Assembly: GCA_013180625.2 (NCBI GenBank)
Contig: SNVD02011511.1
Coordinates: 45,346-109,345, forward strand
Direction: 5' to 3'
Origin: Boswellia sacra
Lineage: Eukaryota > Streptophyta > Magnoliopsida > Sapindales > Burseraceae
DNA: 64,000 bases
The notes below the pieces were generated by a model. It was given only the letters and a program-made list of their open reading frames with translations. It was not told the origin of the DNA and made no database searches. Shown piece by piece: positions 9,336 through 20,960 of this stretch (positions are counted from its first letter, which is position 1; each line of letters starts with the position of its first letter). Both the position numbers and the translations under genes were made by a program.

Positions 9336-9906
9336 TAATCATTTGTTGAATTTAACGAAAATTGCAAGTAAATTTATGATATTAGCTTGATTTTGTCTTG
9401 TTTGTTCATGACTTTGGAATAGCTAAAAAAGAATTTTCTTTTTTTTGTTGGCAAGAATTTGATTTGAGTAGGATAAGAAGCTCATTTTTTAGCATGTGAG
9501 AAATGTTAGAGCACTCAAAACTTTCTCTAGCAGTACTAAAATGATTCAGTTTCCTAACATATCTATTTGCAAAAGTTTTATTCTTTGATTAGCTTTACCA
9601 CAAAGCAAGCCTTGTGGTTTCGCATATGTGTGTGCTTGTTACAAAGTTCTGTAAAGTTGTGATTGTTGCACAATTTTTTAAGATTGTTTTTATTGCTATT
9701 TGAATCACAGTTGATGTAGTCTTTTCTAGTGAAGTTATAGACTTGCATAGGCAATTTCTAGACTCTATATGCGAAGGTTCGCATTTGTATACAAGATATG
9801 AAAGTTTTTAATGTTAAGGTATTAGCAATTGATAAATTTCATGTTTAGATGCAAAAAAAAAATTTTCTAAACTTTATGTTAAATTTTATAGTTTTACCCT
9901 CTCCAG
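9336..9906 (+). other. Intron-like or spacer sequence between SDH2 and the HD-Zip fragment
   Basis: AT-rich, no ORF. Begins with a donor-like GTAATC and ends with an acceptor-like CCAG at 9903-9906, so it is probably the rear of an SDH2 intron joined to the rear of an HD-Zip intron. The junction cannot be placed. Confidence 0.45.
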
Positions 9907-10572
9907 AAGCACGAAAGAATTTGATGAGACTAGCCCAAAGAATGATTAGGACATTCTGTGTAAATATAAGCCCTTCTTGTGGCCAGTCATGGACAGCTTT
10001 CTCAGATTCTTCTATTGACACGGTAAGAATTACGACAAGGAAAAACACAGAGCCTGGTCAGCCTAATAGGGTCATTCTTTCTGCTGTATCAACTACTTGG
10101 CTGTCATATTCTCACGACCAAGTCTTCGATTTCTTGAGAGATGAACGACGCAGATCTCAGGTTTGGTTTGCTGAAACTTTAGCTATTATACTCAAGTTCT
10201 AACCAAATCCGATGCTAGCTTCAAGTATCTAAAATGTTTGATTTGATAATCTAAAAATTATGTAAACAAGTATGGTGTTTAAGAGCTTTGACTAATGTTA
10301 TGACTTAAAGTTTTGACGCAAATAATAAACTTTTTATATATTAAATGTAATTTGATTAATGGTCTGTGAGAAGTGTTAAGAGGCAATTATATTAATTCAA
10401 CAATTTTGTAATTGTTTTTGATATTTTGAATGAATAATCATTAATTTATGTGTAAATTTTAAAATTACATTTATTAATTATCTAATTGTATTGTCCAACA
10501 GCTAGATGTTCTTTGCTAAGGAAATGCCTTACACGAGGTGGCTCATATTGCTAATGGCTCTCATCCAGGAAA
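9907..10572 (+). pseudogene. Class IV HD-Zip (GLABRA2-like) START-region fragment, two exons
   Basis: HD-Zip IV proteins are epidermal transcription factors (homeodomain, leucine zipper, START, SAD). Exon 9907-10160 begins after CAG and gives RKNLMRLAQRMIRTF, SWTAFSDSS, VRITTRKNTEPGQPN and VFDFLRDERRRSQ, the linker and second START-adjacent region; wording is closest to the GL2 branch. A GT donor follows at 10161. Exon two runs from 10502 (after ACAG) with LDVLC, a TAA stop, then GNALHEVAHIANGSHPGN. The stop stands where the family has Asn. Homology ends at about 10570, fused directly to ABCG7-like sequence. Homeodomain and zipper are absent. Not functional by itself. Confidence 0.85.
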
Positions 10573-11303
10573 CAACGCTATTAAATGTTCTTGGGGGTCA
10601 ACTATCGGCATCACCACGGTTACATTTGTCTGGGCTTTTGGAGGTCAATGGAAGGCCTAGTTCAAACAAAGCTTATAAGTATGTTTCATTGTGATAAATA
10701 TTCTTGAAAGAAGGTGCATGTGGCTGTGATTTATTTTGCGTATTTTGTGATTGCTGGTTTGCCTATGTGAGACAGGAGGACCTTTTTTTCTCACAATTGA
10801 CAGTTGGGGAGACTCTCTCTCTTGCTGCGGAACTTCAGCTTCCGGAGATATCTTCTGTAGAGGACAGAGATGAATATGTGAATAGTCTCTTATTCAAGCT
10901 AGGCTTGGTAAGGCCCATTTGATTTTTGTCTTTTAGAGTTATGTCATAATGTATGTCTGAAACTTTGACTAGGGTGTTCTTTCACTTTATTTTGAATTGG
11001 TAGTGTAGGTCTTGTGAGGTTCTTCAGTTAGAACTCCTTTATAAATTGGGTGGTTGGATATAAAGAAGTTAATCAATACCGATTTTAGCGCCGTGTTTGG
11101 TTAATACTTTTACCTTTACTCTGATTCATACTTTCTTTTGGATGGTTGATTTATTTTCTTTCTTTAAAAGGTTAGCTATACTGACTCCAATGTTGGTGAT
11201 GCAAAAGTTCGTGGAATTAGTGGTGGTGAAAAGAAACGTCTATCCCTTGCATGTGAACTAATTGCAAGCCCATCCGTCATATTTGCTAACGAACCCACTA
11301 CTG
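10573..11303 (+). pseudogene. ABCG-subfamily half-transporter fragment (ABCG7/WBC7-like), three exons of the nucleotide-binding domain
   Basis: Exon 1 (to 10678) starts inside the Walker A loop: TTLLNVLGGQLSASPRL then VNGRPSSNKAY. Exon 2 (about 10757-10907) has the Q-loop VRQEDLFFSQLTVGETLS and LQLPEISS. Exon 3 (11171-11303) has [18 protein letters not shown], the ABC signature, and [10 protein letters not shown]. Wording matches plant ABCG7-type exporters. Defects: the GxxGxGK part of Walker A is missing; the Walker B Asp is Asn (ANEP in place of ADEP); the acceptor before exon 2 reads CTG where CAG is expected; no H-loop or membrane domain follows. Exon 3 ends at a donor (GTATATG). Donors of exons 1 and 2 are intact. 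Confidence 0.88.
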
Positions 11304-12938
11304 GTATATGAGCTTTATATAATGCTGCTAATAGTGTTGGTCTTAATAGCTCTCTACTTTTGCTACCTTGCATTTGATTTTGCTGTTGATTTGATAATTT
11401 TATAATGCTATCCATATGCATAGAAGTGCTTTATGTTTGAACTAATTGTATTTGTATTTTGTACCCAAAAGCTTGTATTTCCATGCAATGAGGACAAAAC
11501 TTGTCTAAAAAGAAACTGAGTTATAGGCATTCGAGAATTCTTATCATAGTTTTAACACATATAGAACTTGTCAAATATGCTTAGCAGCTGCAGGATATAG
11601 GGAGATATATATACAAATCATAACCAGTCTGCCCAACATAAGAAGTTATATATAGCGTACCATTTCATATATCATCATGCTAGATATTTTTTCCCTGTCA
11701 TGTTAGTTATGAATTTTCTGGTATGGCTTTTAAACCAATTAAACTATGTGTGAGCTGCTTAGGCTTGTATGTCTATCAAACGTAGGTTTCAAGCTTAAGT
11801 TCTTAACAGTTGTCTTTTTAAAACACCGGGCTTCTCTTAATTAAGTTTGTGAAGAACTAAATGACATGCAATTGTAATTACTTAACCCTTTAGAAAGATG
11901 TTGAGACTTGGTGTAGATTTAAACATGAGGTGACTGAGGCACATAGAATATGTTAATATGCATTCCTAAGAATAGGAGTTTGTGCATTTGATTTGACACA
12001 TAAATCAATGACAGCAAGCACATATTGGATATTCTGATTGAATTAAATGTGGACTCATTCCTTTTGGATTTAATTTGAAATACTTCGATCTGTTTTTAGT
12101 TTAGTCTTTTTATAAAATATGGACTCATAAGCGATTACTGCATTTGGCTAAAGACCCAGCTAATCGCCCTGTGTTTGAAGTTCGTCTTGTGCAGGTTCTA
12201 GAGACAACATACAATTTTTTTTTTCTCTCTGGAATCACTGTGTACGAAATCTAACTTTATTTCGAATGTGATGTATATTCTGCCTAGTGACTGTAAGTGT
12301 TTGCTTTAGGGTTTTGGTGTTTGTAGTGTGAACAAAATTTGAACTTTTTTCATGACATATTAGTCCTGCAATTCGTCCATGAGGGTCTTACCTAAAATGG
12401 AGTCAGCATGCTATGCTTCCAGGTTTCTTACTTGATGCCAATTTGGTGCTATCTTAGTTTCTTTATATCAGTAGAGAGGAATCTCTAGCCCGACTTTCTA
12501 AAATCTAGCTTGGAGGGTAATCTTAAAAATTTAGGACAACGATGGAATCATTAATTGTTGACCAATATCCCTTTCTTTATGCTCGTATTTTTATATCACT
12601 GACAAAATTCTCCTCTGTGGTAATTTTCGATAACTCTGTTTTTGTCAAGAGACGTGCCCTTTTTCAGAAACCCTCTCATTGGATTGTATTTTATTCAGAT
12701 CAGCCATGGAGTTCTTGAGCACTTCCTGTATGCTGTTATCACAATGGTTGGCATGGATGTGTATGTGTCCCTATCTTTTTTTGTTTTTTATCTGGTGAAG
12801 AATAAGCAAAAGTTAGTTGTGTCTTAAGTCTTTTGAATAAAGTTCTGGGGAAGTGACTTGGATTTGTTATGGGTTATCTAATGATACTTGTCCTTCTGTG
12901 AGTTAATAATCTGTCTAAATTACTTATGTTGGTTTCAG
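11304..12938 (+). other. AT-rich spacer with two weak exon-like stretches
   Basis: Mostly intron-like. One open stretch (12124-12194) reads HKRLLHLAKDPANRPVFEV; another (12691-12760), preceded by TTTATTCAG, reads ISHGVLEHFLYAVITMVGMD. I recognise neither, but both look more like protein than the flanks and may be further captured exons. Nothing else was seen. Confidence 0.3.
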
Positions 12939-14005
12939 GCCTGGTATGCGATCGAGGGCTTACTCTTGGTGACTTGATCGGAGTACTTAATGACTTCTTC
13001 TCATGTTTGGGTAAGGCAGAAGTGTTTTATTGAAATTACAGCTGGCTTCTATGCTTTGGTGTTCATTTAAATGACTTTAAGAGTTTAAAGTTTTAAGGTT
13101 GCACGTTAAAGCTTAGTATTTTTGTTCCTTGTTGTACCAAATTACTGTTATATACTTCTGTTTTCATATTCATCTGTCAGTATCCTTCAATGATCATGGA
13201 CATGGTGGCACGTGTTAAAATCCCGTTTCTTTGCACAAAGCAGGAGAGAAAAATAAGATAATTAAATTAAAAACAAAAACAAAAACAAAATTGTTTTTGC
13301 TAATAGATGCACTTGAGAGCACTAAAAGAATGCTCTATGATTGGAATAATAGCAACTTAGCAAGTATGATTTCTAACAAAGAAATTTTCCTTTAGCAAAT
13401 CCTCCATAAAGTATTCTTTGTTTCTAGAACTATTCTCAACGATCAATTTTTCCTTTACTCAATTAGCTGAAAATGGTGACTGAGGTGAAACTGATGTTTC
13501 TGTTCCATGTTTCGTAGGCATGTCCAAGCTGCATTTTAAGCCTTCTTAAAATCCATATACGGAGCCCAGCATGGAGATTTTTAGGTAATAAATCATGAAC
13601 TTCACTGGTTAGGTATTTTATCTTTGGTACTTAGCAATTGACATATCCTCCTGTGATTTCTTAGCTATCACGAAGGCTTTGGAAAATGGGTGGAAATTGG
13701 AAATTCTGGCATGTTTAGACCTGAAATGTTGCTTCCTATGGGCTTCCCAGAAGATGTTCATGTTATTGCATGGGGCCTTTCCCTTGAGAGATAAGAAATT
13801 TATTGTGTTATTATATGATTAAAAATTAAATGTAATTTTGAGTAATGTCAGTCTTTGATATGATTGTGACCAAGGTTGAGCACTCTACTTCAAAAGTTTT
13901 TGTTACGTATGGAAAAAAATATTAATTTTGTTTTTAACTTTCTAGACTAGACCTACTATGATACTCTATGGGATTGATAACATCCGAGATCTATTTGGAC
14001 ACAAG
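12939..14005 (+). pseudogene. Cytosolic phenylalanyl-tRNA synthetase alpha subunit fragment, four exons
   Basis: PheRS alpha holds the class II catalytic core that charges tRNA-Phe. Exons: 12939-13010 (GLVCDRGLTLGDLIGVL), 13518-13584 (MSKLHFKPS then NPYTEPSMEIF), 13675-13790 ([20 protein letters not shown], then [10 protein letters not shown]) and 13951-14005 (PTMILYGIDNIRDLFGHK). These are consecutive C-terminal core segments, including class II motif 2- and motif 3-like regions. Defects: a TAA replaces Tyr in exon 2, and the donor after exon 3 reads ATAAG where GTAAG is expected. The other splice sites keep AG/GT. The N-terminal tRNA-binding part and the end of motif 3 are absent. Confidence 0.88.
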
Positions 14006-14542
14006 GTACTACTGGTTATGATGAATCAACTTACACTTTTTTAATTTATTGATTAGGTGCCTGCATTGATTTATCTGCTAGACTAATCTTAATTAGGAGG
14101 AAATCAATGGAAGTGTAGTAAGAGTTTTCTCTCTCTAAATTCTTGATATTTCTTAAATTTTAGGCCTTCTTTTCCTGTGAAATTCTTTTCAAAAGAAGAT
14201 TAAATTTTCAAGCAGAAAGGTGTTCCCTCTTTAATGTGTCATTTAACCTGATGGTAGTTTCATATTGGAGAAACAGGACTACCATATGTCCCACTTGGAA
14301 TTTTGACATGTGCAGATGTGCTCAGTTTCATTTCACCACCACCACCACCTGCTGGCATGCACTTGGATACATACATTCTCTCTCTGTCTCCAGTGAGAAA
14401 GAGTTGACACTCTTTGCGGGAGCACAAGAACCAAGGAACTGAAGAGTTTGAGTTTGTTCCAACAATGCATAACCTGCGAATCTGAAACTTCTGAATAACT
14501 CTCTCTAGAACGCTGACTCTGACACTGTCTTAATCTCTCTCA
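14006..14542 (+). other. Spacer between the PheRS and CIP7-like fragments
   Basis: No gene recognised. Contains a CACCAC run near 14336-14349 and a CT-rich stretch near 14375-14395, leader-like in character. Probably a piece of the 5' UTR or promoter of the CIP7-like gene. Confidence 0.4.
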
Positions 14543-15427
14543 ATGGTCTCAAGAACCCATCTTCATTATGTTCTTTTTCAACTCACCCCACCAGAACCAG
14601 GTAGTCTCCATTGTTGCATAGTTTGTAGTATATACATGTTTGAGAATGAGACATTTGTTTTGGTTTATTTATATGCTGTTATCGAATGTTTGTGGAACAA
14701 TGAAGATGTGATCTGGTGATATTTGTTGGTGATTCCAATGAGAAATTAGCTTCTGGACTTCTGGAACCATTTCTATCACATTTAAAAGCTGCTAAAGATC
14801 AGATATCCAAAAGTGGGTATTCTATCACTCTCCGTCCAGTGGGTTCAGGTGCTTCTTGGTTCACAAAAGCCACACTGCAGAGGTAAAATTCACTCTAATT
14901 AATGACACATTTTTCCAAGTCCGTTTGCCTAGACAAATTCATTGAATTTTTGAAATTTAATGTTAGGTTTCATATGTAAGAATGTTAATTTCGATTTGTA
15001 TCGGAGTTCTGAGTTTGATTTGTTGGAAAAAGATGGTTTGAATCTAGGGAGAAATGGAAAATATTGCTGAAGATCAATTTTGCTATTCAGAAATTCTAAC
15101 ATTTACAAAGAATTAAGTCCAAGAGTGGATCCCTTCGCTGCCTATAAGCCTACACAAGTTAGATTTCATGAGATCTTGCATGACTTAAAATGAATAAACA
15201 AATGAAAAGTTTGTGAAATTGTATATTATCTGGATTTAGCACTGTACAATGGATACTTGAGATATAATGGATAATTATTGTTTGACCTAAGAGCTTTTGT
15301 CTTTTAAACAGATTTGTGAGATTTGTTACCACACCAGAAGTTCTTGAAAGATTTGTTTCAGTGGAGAGAGAAATATTGCAGATTGAGAATGAACTGTCAA
15401 ATGCTAGTGCTGCGGCAGAGGAAGAAG
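14543..15427 (+). pseudogene. COP1-interacting protein 7-like N-terminal fragment, three exons
   Basis: CIP7 is a plant nuclear protein that interacts with COP1 in light signalling. Exon 1 (14543-14600) starts at ATG and gives a variant of the family's N-terminus (MVSRTHLHYVLFQLTP). Exon 2 (14706-14882) gives [20 protein letters not shown], then [15 protein letters not shown] and [11 protein letters not shown]. Exon 3 (15312-15427) gives RFVRFVTTPEVLERFVSVER, then EILQIENEL. Donors and acceptors are mostly canonical. Exons 1 and 2 do not join in frame, so exon 1 has a small deletion. The rest of the gene is missing. Confidence 0.82.
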
Positions 15428-16661
15428 GTATTTATTTTCTGCTAATTTTACATCTATAATTGCATTTATTATACCATAATTTTCTGCGGCAGGGTGCTTT
15501 ACATAAATTTGTTGGTCCAGATGATTAGTCATTTTATAAGAATTCTCCATCTGATTTAATTTCATCATTGAGGTTCTAAGAGTTTTCCTTTTTGTAGATA
15601 TCAAAGGGTTTCTTGCAGATGTCAAACCTGCAATTTGAATCATGAGTTACCATAAGCTCATGATTTGCAATTTGAATGCATATCTTAAAGCATACATGCA
15701 ATCATTGTTTAAAGTAACTTTCAATTAATCTATATATAAAATTGTGACAAAATAAGAAATGAATAGAGCCTGCTAGCTAATAGAAAGGTCAGATGTTCCC
15801 TCTCACTTCTTTTTTATTTTTTAATTTCTTTTCTTTTTCTGAATACCCAGAAATCTCTTGGCCATTCCCTTGTTTATTTAATTTCTAAACGAGGTTCGAA
15901 CCATACAAGCTAGGTAGCCAAGAAGGTTACAGGAGATTTGAATCCTTAACTTTAACTATGAGACAACAGGCTTTTTCTCCATTACGCCCAACAATGGGAT
16001 TAGATGTTCTCTTTTCTCAGAACAATTCAACCAGTAACATCGAGTTTGACCAGCTAATGTGAATGAAACATCAAAGCATTTTTGCTGAAATTCATAGGTA
16101 AGTTGACATTGACATAACAAAACTAATGGTGTGGTGGTGGCACTCTAAGGTTCTTTGGAGCTTCTGTCTACTAGGTGTTGCAGATAATTACATTGCAAAG
16201 GTGTGAAAAACTGAGAGCAAAAAATAAACTCATAGAATGGCTTTATGAAATCTTGCTCTTGTTTAAAATACATCTCAACTCTTTCCTCAGAACAGAACTT
16301 CTCAAACATTTATTTTTACCTTGTCCTTTGTGTCAAAAACTATTTTTTATTGGCAAGCAGCACTTATCATTCTCTTCTATGCTTGCAAGTTAGACACTGA
16401 ATACTCATGTCTAACAGCAATTCCATACTAATTCAGATCAAAAGTAGAATTGTTGTAGAACCATAGTCAGTCCCCCATGTTGGCTGGGTAAAACAAGCTA
16501 TATTACTGAAAATACTTTTATCATTTTTATTTACATACCACATCTAAAGATATATTCAATTGGCCTTTATGGAAAAAGATTTTAGCACATGTAAGGCTAT
16601 AATCTACATCTACATTTAACTAGAAGCACACAATACTCAAACCAAATAACTAGAAACAAAG
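15428..16661 (+). other. AT-rich sequence inside the CACTA, no gene seen
   Basis: Probably continues the intron that follows the third CIP7-like exon. No family recognised. The last five bases (CAAAG, 16657-16661) are the copia target duplication. Confidence 0.5.
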
Positions 16662-17672
16662 TGTTAGCCCTAAGGCTACATGATAATTTTGATGATAACA
16701 ATACACATTGATTAATTGAGATTTACTAACATGTTTATTTATGTGCAAGAGTAAGATCATTGAAATAATTTTAAAATCAAGAAGAGGCTTATTAAAATGA
16801 AGTGTTGAAGCTAAGGAGAAGACTACATGTTAAAGGCACCAAAGCTTAAGAACAAGGATTGACTCAAGGAATGTGACACATGAGCAATGTTCAATCAATT
16901 GGTCATATATATCTCTACAAATATCTAAATGACATGATTTTTGAGCCTTTGGAAAGATTACTCAATTTATAACATTTCATATGTTTTAAAAAAATTCAAA
17001 TTTCAAGTGTAAGGATGTCCAAATCATCATGCAAGTTGAAAGATAAATGAAAGCAGCTGACATGAGCACTGAATACTCTTTTGAACATATCTTGAGTTAG
17101 AAAAATCAAAATAACTTGATTCTTATGGCATTGGAAAGAGGACTTAATGAGGCACATTTCATATGTTTTGAAGAAATTCAAATTTCAAATGGAAGGCTGA
17201 CATAATTGACATGCAATTCGGTGGACTGACACAGAGAAGAAAAATCAACTCACATGAGCACCGAATGGTGTTTTGGCCATATCTTAAGATAGAGATATCC
17301 AAATGCTTTGATTCTTAATGTTTTGGAAAGCTTATTCAAATATGCAGATCTTTTATGTTTTGAAGAAATTCAAATTTCAAACGGAATGCTGACAGAATTA
17401 TCATTCAATTCGGTGGATTGACACAAGGAAGAAAAATCAAGTCACATGAGCACCGAATGGTGTTTTGGCCATATCTTGACCTACAGATATCCAAATGACT
17501 TGATTCTTGATGCGTTGAAAAGCCCATTCAAATTTACAGATCTCTTATGTTTTGAAGATTTTCAAGTTTCAAACGAAACATTGACAAAAATGGCAGATAA
17601 AATTACGGTTTTTATAGTGGGCAGAAAATTTGGAGATGGTGTCTTCACTTGATTAAGTTCATCTCATTTGCC

Positions 17673-17680
17673 TATAAAAG
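17673..17680 (+). promoter_or_regulatory. TATA box of the copia 5' LTR
   Basis: TATAAAAG about 120 bp downstream of the last U3 repeat; conserved in all four LTRs of this family in the window (17673, 23529, and reverse strand near 51356 and 58084). Confidence 0.65.
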
Positions 17681-17880
17681 GAGCCCTTCTCCCATGCATT
17701 CAAGAAGTGAAGAGAAACATCTATCAAACAAAAAACAAGAGAAATATCAAGTCTAGAGAGCTTTTATATTCTTTATCTACTCTTTGAAGAGAGTTATACT
17801 TTTGTTGTAAAAATTTACTTTGTTCTTGTATTGTGGTGAGAGTGAGATCTTTTTGTAAAGGATAAAAGTTATCCTTGAGT

Positions 17881-18138
17881 GAACTCTTGGTGTGATATTA
17901 TCAAGAGTTGAAGAAAGTTACCTTGGTGAGGTTGTTCATCAAGAAGAACTCTTGGTGTGGTGTTATCAAGAGTTGAAGGAAGTTACCTTAGTGAGTTTGT
18001 TCATCAAGAAGAACTCTTGGTGTGGTGTTATCAAGAGTTGAAGGAAGTTGCCTTGGTGAGGTTGTTCATCAAGAAGAACTCTTGGTGTGGTGTTATCAAG
18101 TGTTGAAGTAAAAAGTCTTGGTGAGGTTGTTCATCAAG
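17881..18138 (+). repeat. 65-bp tandem array in the 5' LTR, four units
   Basis: Units start at 17881, 17946, 18011 and 18076 with GAACTCTTGGTGTGGTGTTA and end TTGTTCATCAAGAA. The matching array in the 3' LTR has five units. Confidence 0.92.
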
Positions 18139-18467
18139 CAAGTTGTAAAGATTTCTACAACTTAGTGGAAAGCTTAGCTCGTGGAGCTAGGAGCCCGTGG
18201 ACGTAGGCAAGGTTTGCCGAACCACGTGCATCGAGTTTGCACTCTCTCTATCCCTATACTCTTTGCATTTACTTACACTTGTGATTGTTCATTATTATTA
18301 TTCTCTTGATTACATATTTGATAACTTCTAATTTCATCTTCTTCACCTTCATTCTCAAAGAAGGAGTAAACTAATTTTGATCTTTCAAGAAAAGTTTTAC
18401 AAATCCGTTTTGATAAATAAAAACCCAATTCACCCCCCTCTTGGGTTGCCATACCTGGGTCAACAAG

Positions 18468-18480
18468 TGGTATCAGAGCA
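18468..18480 (+). promoter_or_regulatory. Primer binding site of copia copy 1
   Basis: TGGTATCAGAGCA three bases after the 5' LTR, complementary to the 3' end of initiator tRNA-Met as in most plant copia elements. Confidence 0.9.
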
Positions 18481-18520
18481 AGGTTGCTCAATTTTTTAAA
18501 TCTTAATCGATTTTTGAGCT

Positions 18521-19800
18521 ATGGCAACTTTTAATTCAACTTCATATGTTGAGGGGCTTTCTATCTCTAGACCACCATTTTTTAGTGGAAGTGATTACTC
18601 TCATTGGAAAACTAGAATGTGTATTTTCTTGAAATCTTTTGATTATGATTTATGGTCTATTGTTTTGGAAGGACCTTTTGTTCCTAGCAAAATTGAAAAT
18701 GGAGAAAGCATGCTTAAAGAACCTAAAGAGTTTAGTTAAGATGACAAAAAGAAATTGAGTTTGAATGCTAAAGCTATGAATGTGTTATATTGTGCTCTAG
18801 ATAGAAATGAGTTTAATATAATATCTACTTGTTCTACGGCACAAGAAATATGGCACACACTTGAAGTAACTCATGAAGGAACTAGTCAAGTTAAAGAATC
18901 CAAAATTAGTATGCTAGTTCATAGTTATGAGCTTTTTAAGATGAAATCAGATGAATCAATTTCTTAAATGTTTACTAGATTTATGGATATTGTCAATGGT
19001 TTGAAATCTCTTGGTAAATCTTATTCTAATGTTGAAATGGTGAGAAAGATTCTTAGGTGTTTACCAAAATCTTGGGAGTCAAAAGTGACGGCAATTCAAG
19101 AAGCAAAGGACCTCAACAAACTACCATTAGAAGAACTTATAGGTTCTCTTATGACTCATGAAATCACCTTGAAGAAGAATGAAGAAGATTGCAAAGTGGC
19201 AAACATGTGCTTTATGGCTTTAAGAGAAGATGAGGTAAGTATTCGAAACTATGATCCTAAGCTTTCATATGATGAATTACTTGAAGCATTTCAAAATTTA
19301 CATGTGCAAGTTGATAAACAAAATTCAAAAATCAATGCTTTCAAAAAGAAGTCAAAAATCATGTTATCTCAATTAGAAGAGGTGGTAGAAATAAATGAAG
19401 CTTTAGAAAATGAAAATGAAATTTTAAAGCAAAAAGATTTTTAAAGTTTGGAAAGTCAAATACATTTATTAAAAACTGAAAATGACATTTTAAAACAAAA
19501 GGATTTTGATAAATTGAAGAAACAAAATGCTATTTTGAAAAAGGAAAATAATGACTTAGAAATATTGTTGATAGTTTTACAAAAAGCACAAAAAATTTGA
19601 ATTCTATGTTACAAAACCAAATGTGTGTTTTTGATAAAAGAGGATTAGGATATAAAACTCATAAAAATCAAAAGTATTTTAAAAACTATTTTTTTCATGC
19701 ATCTTCTATGAATAATCCTAATCATTCATGTAATTATTGTGGAAGAAAAGGACACAAAATGCATTCTTGTTACATTAAGAGAAATCCTAATTTGAAACAA
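18521..19800 (+). pseudogene. Copia gag, four broken stretches
   Basis: Starts ATGGCAACTTTTAATTC. Pieces 18521-18739, 18755-18967, 18968-19444 and 19597-19923 are parts of one gag. The first three are interrupted by TAA codons (near 18737, 18965 and 19442) at sites where the second copy reads GAA. Recognisable: SYSNVEMVRKILRCLPKSWE and the KVTAIQEAKDLNKLPLEEL block, a Lys/Glu-rich coiled-coil region, and a zinc knuckle CNYCGRKGHKMHSC near 19730-19772. Gag forms the particle that packages element RNA. A further frameshift lies near 19557. Confidence 0.88.
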
Positions 19801-19914
19801 ATATGGATTCCAAAAAGTGCCATAACTAACCCCCAAGGACCCAAGAACATTTGGGTACTAAAAAGTCTCTCTTTGAATATTGATTGTAGAAACAAAGGAG
19901 TGGCAAACACAAGT

Positions 19915-20960
19915 GGTACTTAGATAGTGGATGCTCAAGGCATATGACCGGAGATGCCTCCAAGTTCTCAAGATTAATCATGAAGAAAGGAGGATATGTG
20001 ACCTTCGGTGATAATGCCAAGGAAGGGTAATCAGACATGGTGATATTGGTAACCCTTTTTCACCTATTATTAAAGATGTTTTGCTTGTTCATGGTTTAAA
20101 ACATGATTTGATTAGCATTAGTCAATTGTGTGATAAGGGATATTTGTTACTTTTGAGCCTAATAGATGTGTGATTAAGGATGTTAGTAACAATAAGACAT
20201 TATTTGTTGGTAATAGATGTTGTAATATTTATACAATTGATATTGATGTTAATGATCATGTAGAAAATTGTTTCATTGTTAATCATGATGCTTGGTTATG
20301 GCATAGAAGATTAGGTGATTCTAGCATGGACACAATTTCAAAAATTTCTAAAAATGATTTAGTTGATGGTCTTCCAAAAATAAAATTTGGAAAGGATAAG
20401 ATTTGTAATGCTTGTCAATTTGGAAAACAAGTGAGAACTTCTTTTAAACAAAAGAAATTTATTTCAACAAATAAACCTCTACAATTACTTCATTTGGATT
20501 TATTTGGACCATCAAGAACTCAAAGCCTTGGTGGAAAGTGTTATGTTTTTGTTATTGTGGATGATTATTCAAGATTCACTTGGGTATTATTCTTGAAAAC
20601 TAAAAATGAGGCCATACAAGCTTTTTCAAAATTTACAAAAAGAGTCCAAAATCAAAAAGGGTATTCTATTGTGTCCATTAGGAGTGATCATGGTGGTGAA
20701 GTAGACAATGTTGCATTTGAAAATCTTTGTGATGAAAATGGCTTTGAGCATAATTTTTCCTCACTTAGAACTCCACAACAAAATGCTGTTGTTGAGAGGA
20801 AAAATAGGACTATCCAAGAAATGGCTAGGACCATGTTACTTGAAAATAATTTGCCAAAATATTTTTGGGCCAAAGCCGTTAATATTGCATACTTTATAAT
20901 CAATAGAGTCCATATTAAAGTTTTAATAAAGAAAACTCCTTATAAACTTTGGAAATGAGG
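19915..20960 (+). pseudogene. Copia protease remnant and integrase
   Basis: LDSGCSRHMTG near 19919-19951 is the copia aspartic protease active site. A frameshift near 20030 breaks the link to 20170-20958, which holds the GAG-pre-integrase zinc region (WLWHRRLG, then CNACQFGKQ) and the integrase core: Asp in HLDLFGPSR, Asp in RSDHGGE and Glu in VVERKNRT. The second zinc His is Asp here (HRRLGD), whereas the second copy keeps HRRLGH. The frame ends at a TGA after YKLWK, where the second copy continues. Confidence 0.88.

Larger units (their letters stand above)
16662..18465 (+). repeat. 5' LTR of copia copy 1 (1804 bp)
   Basis: TGTTAGCCC to GGGTCAACA. U3 holds diverged units of about 190 bp anchored on ATGTTTTGAAGAAATTCAAA (starts near 16981, 17163, 17355, 17547). 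TATA box CTATAAAAGG at 17672-17681. A 65-bp array follows in the transcribed part. Confidence 0.93.
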
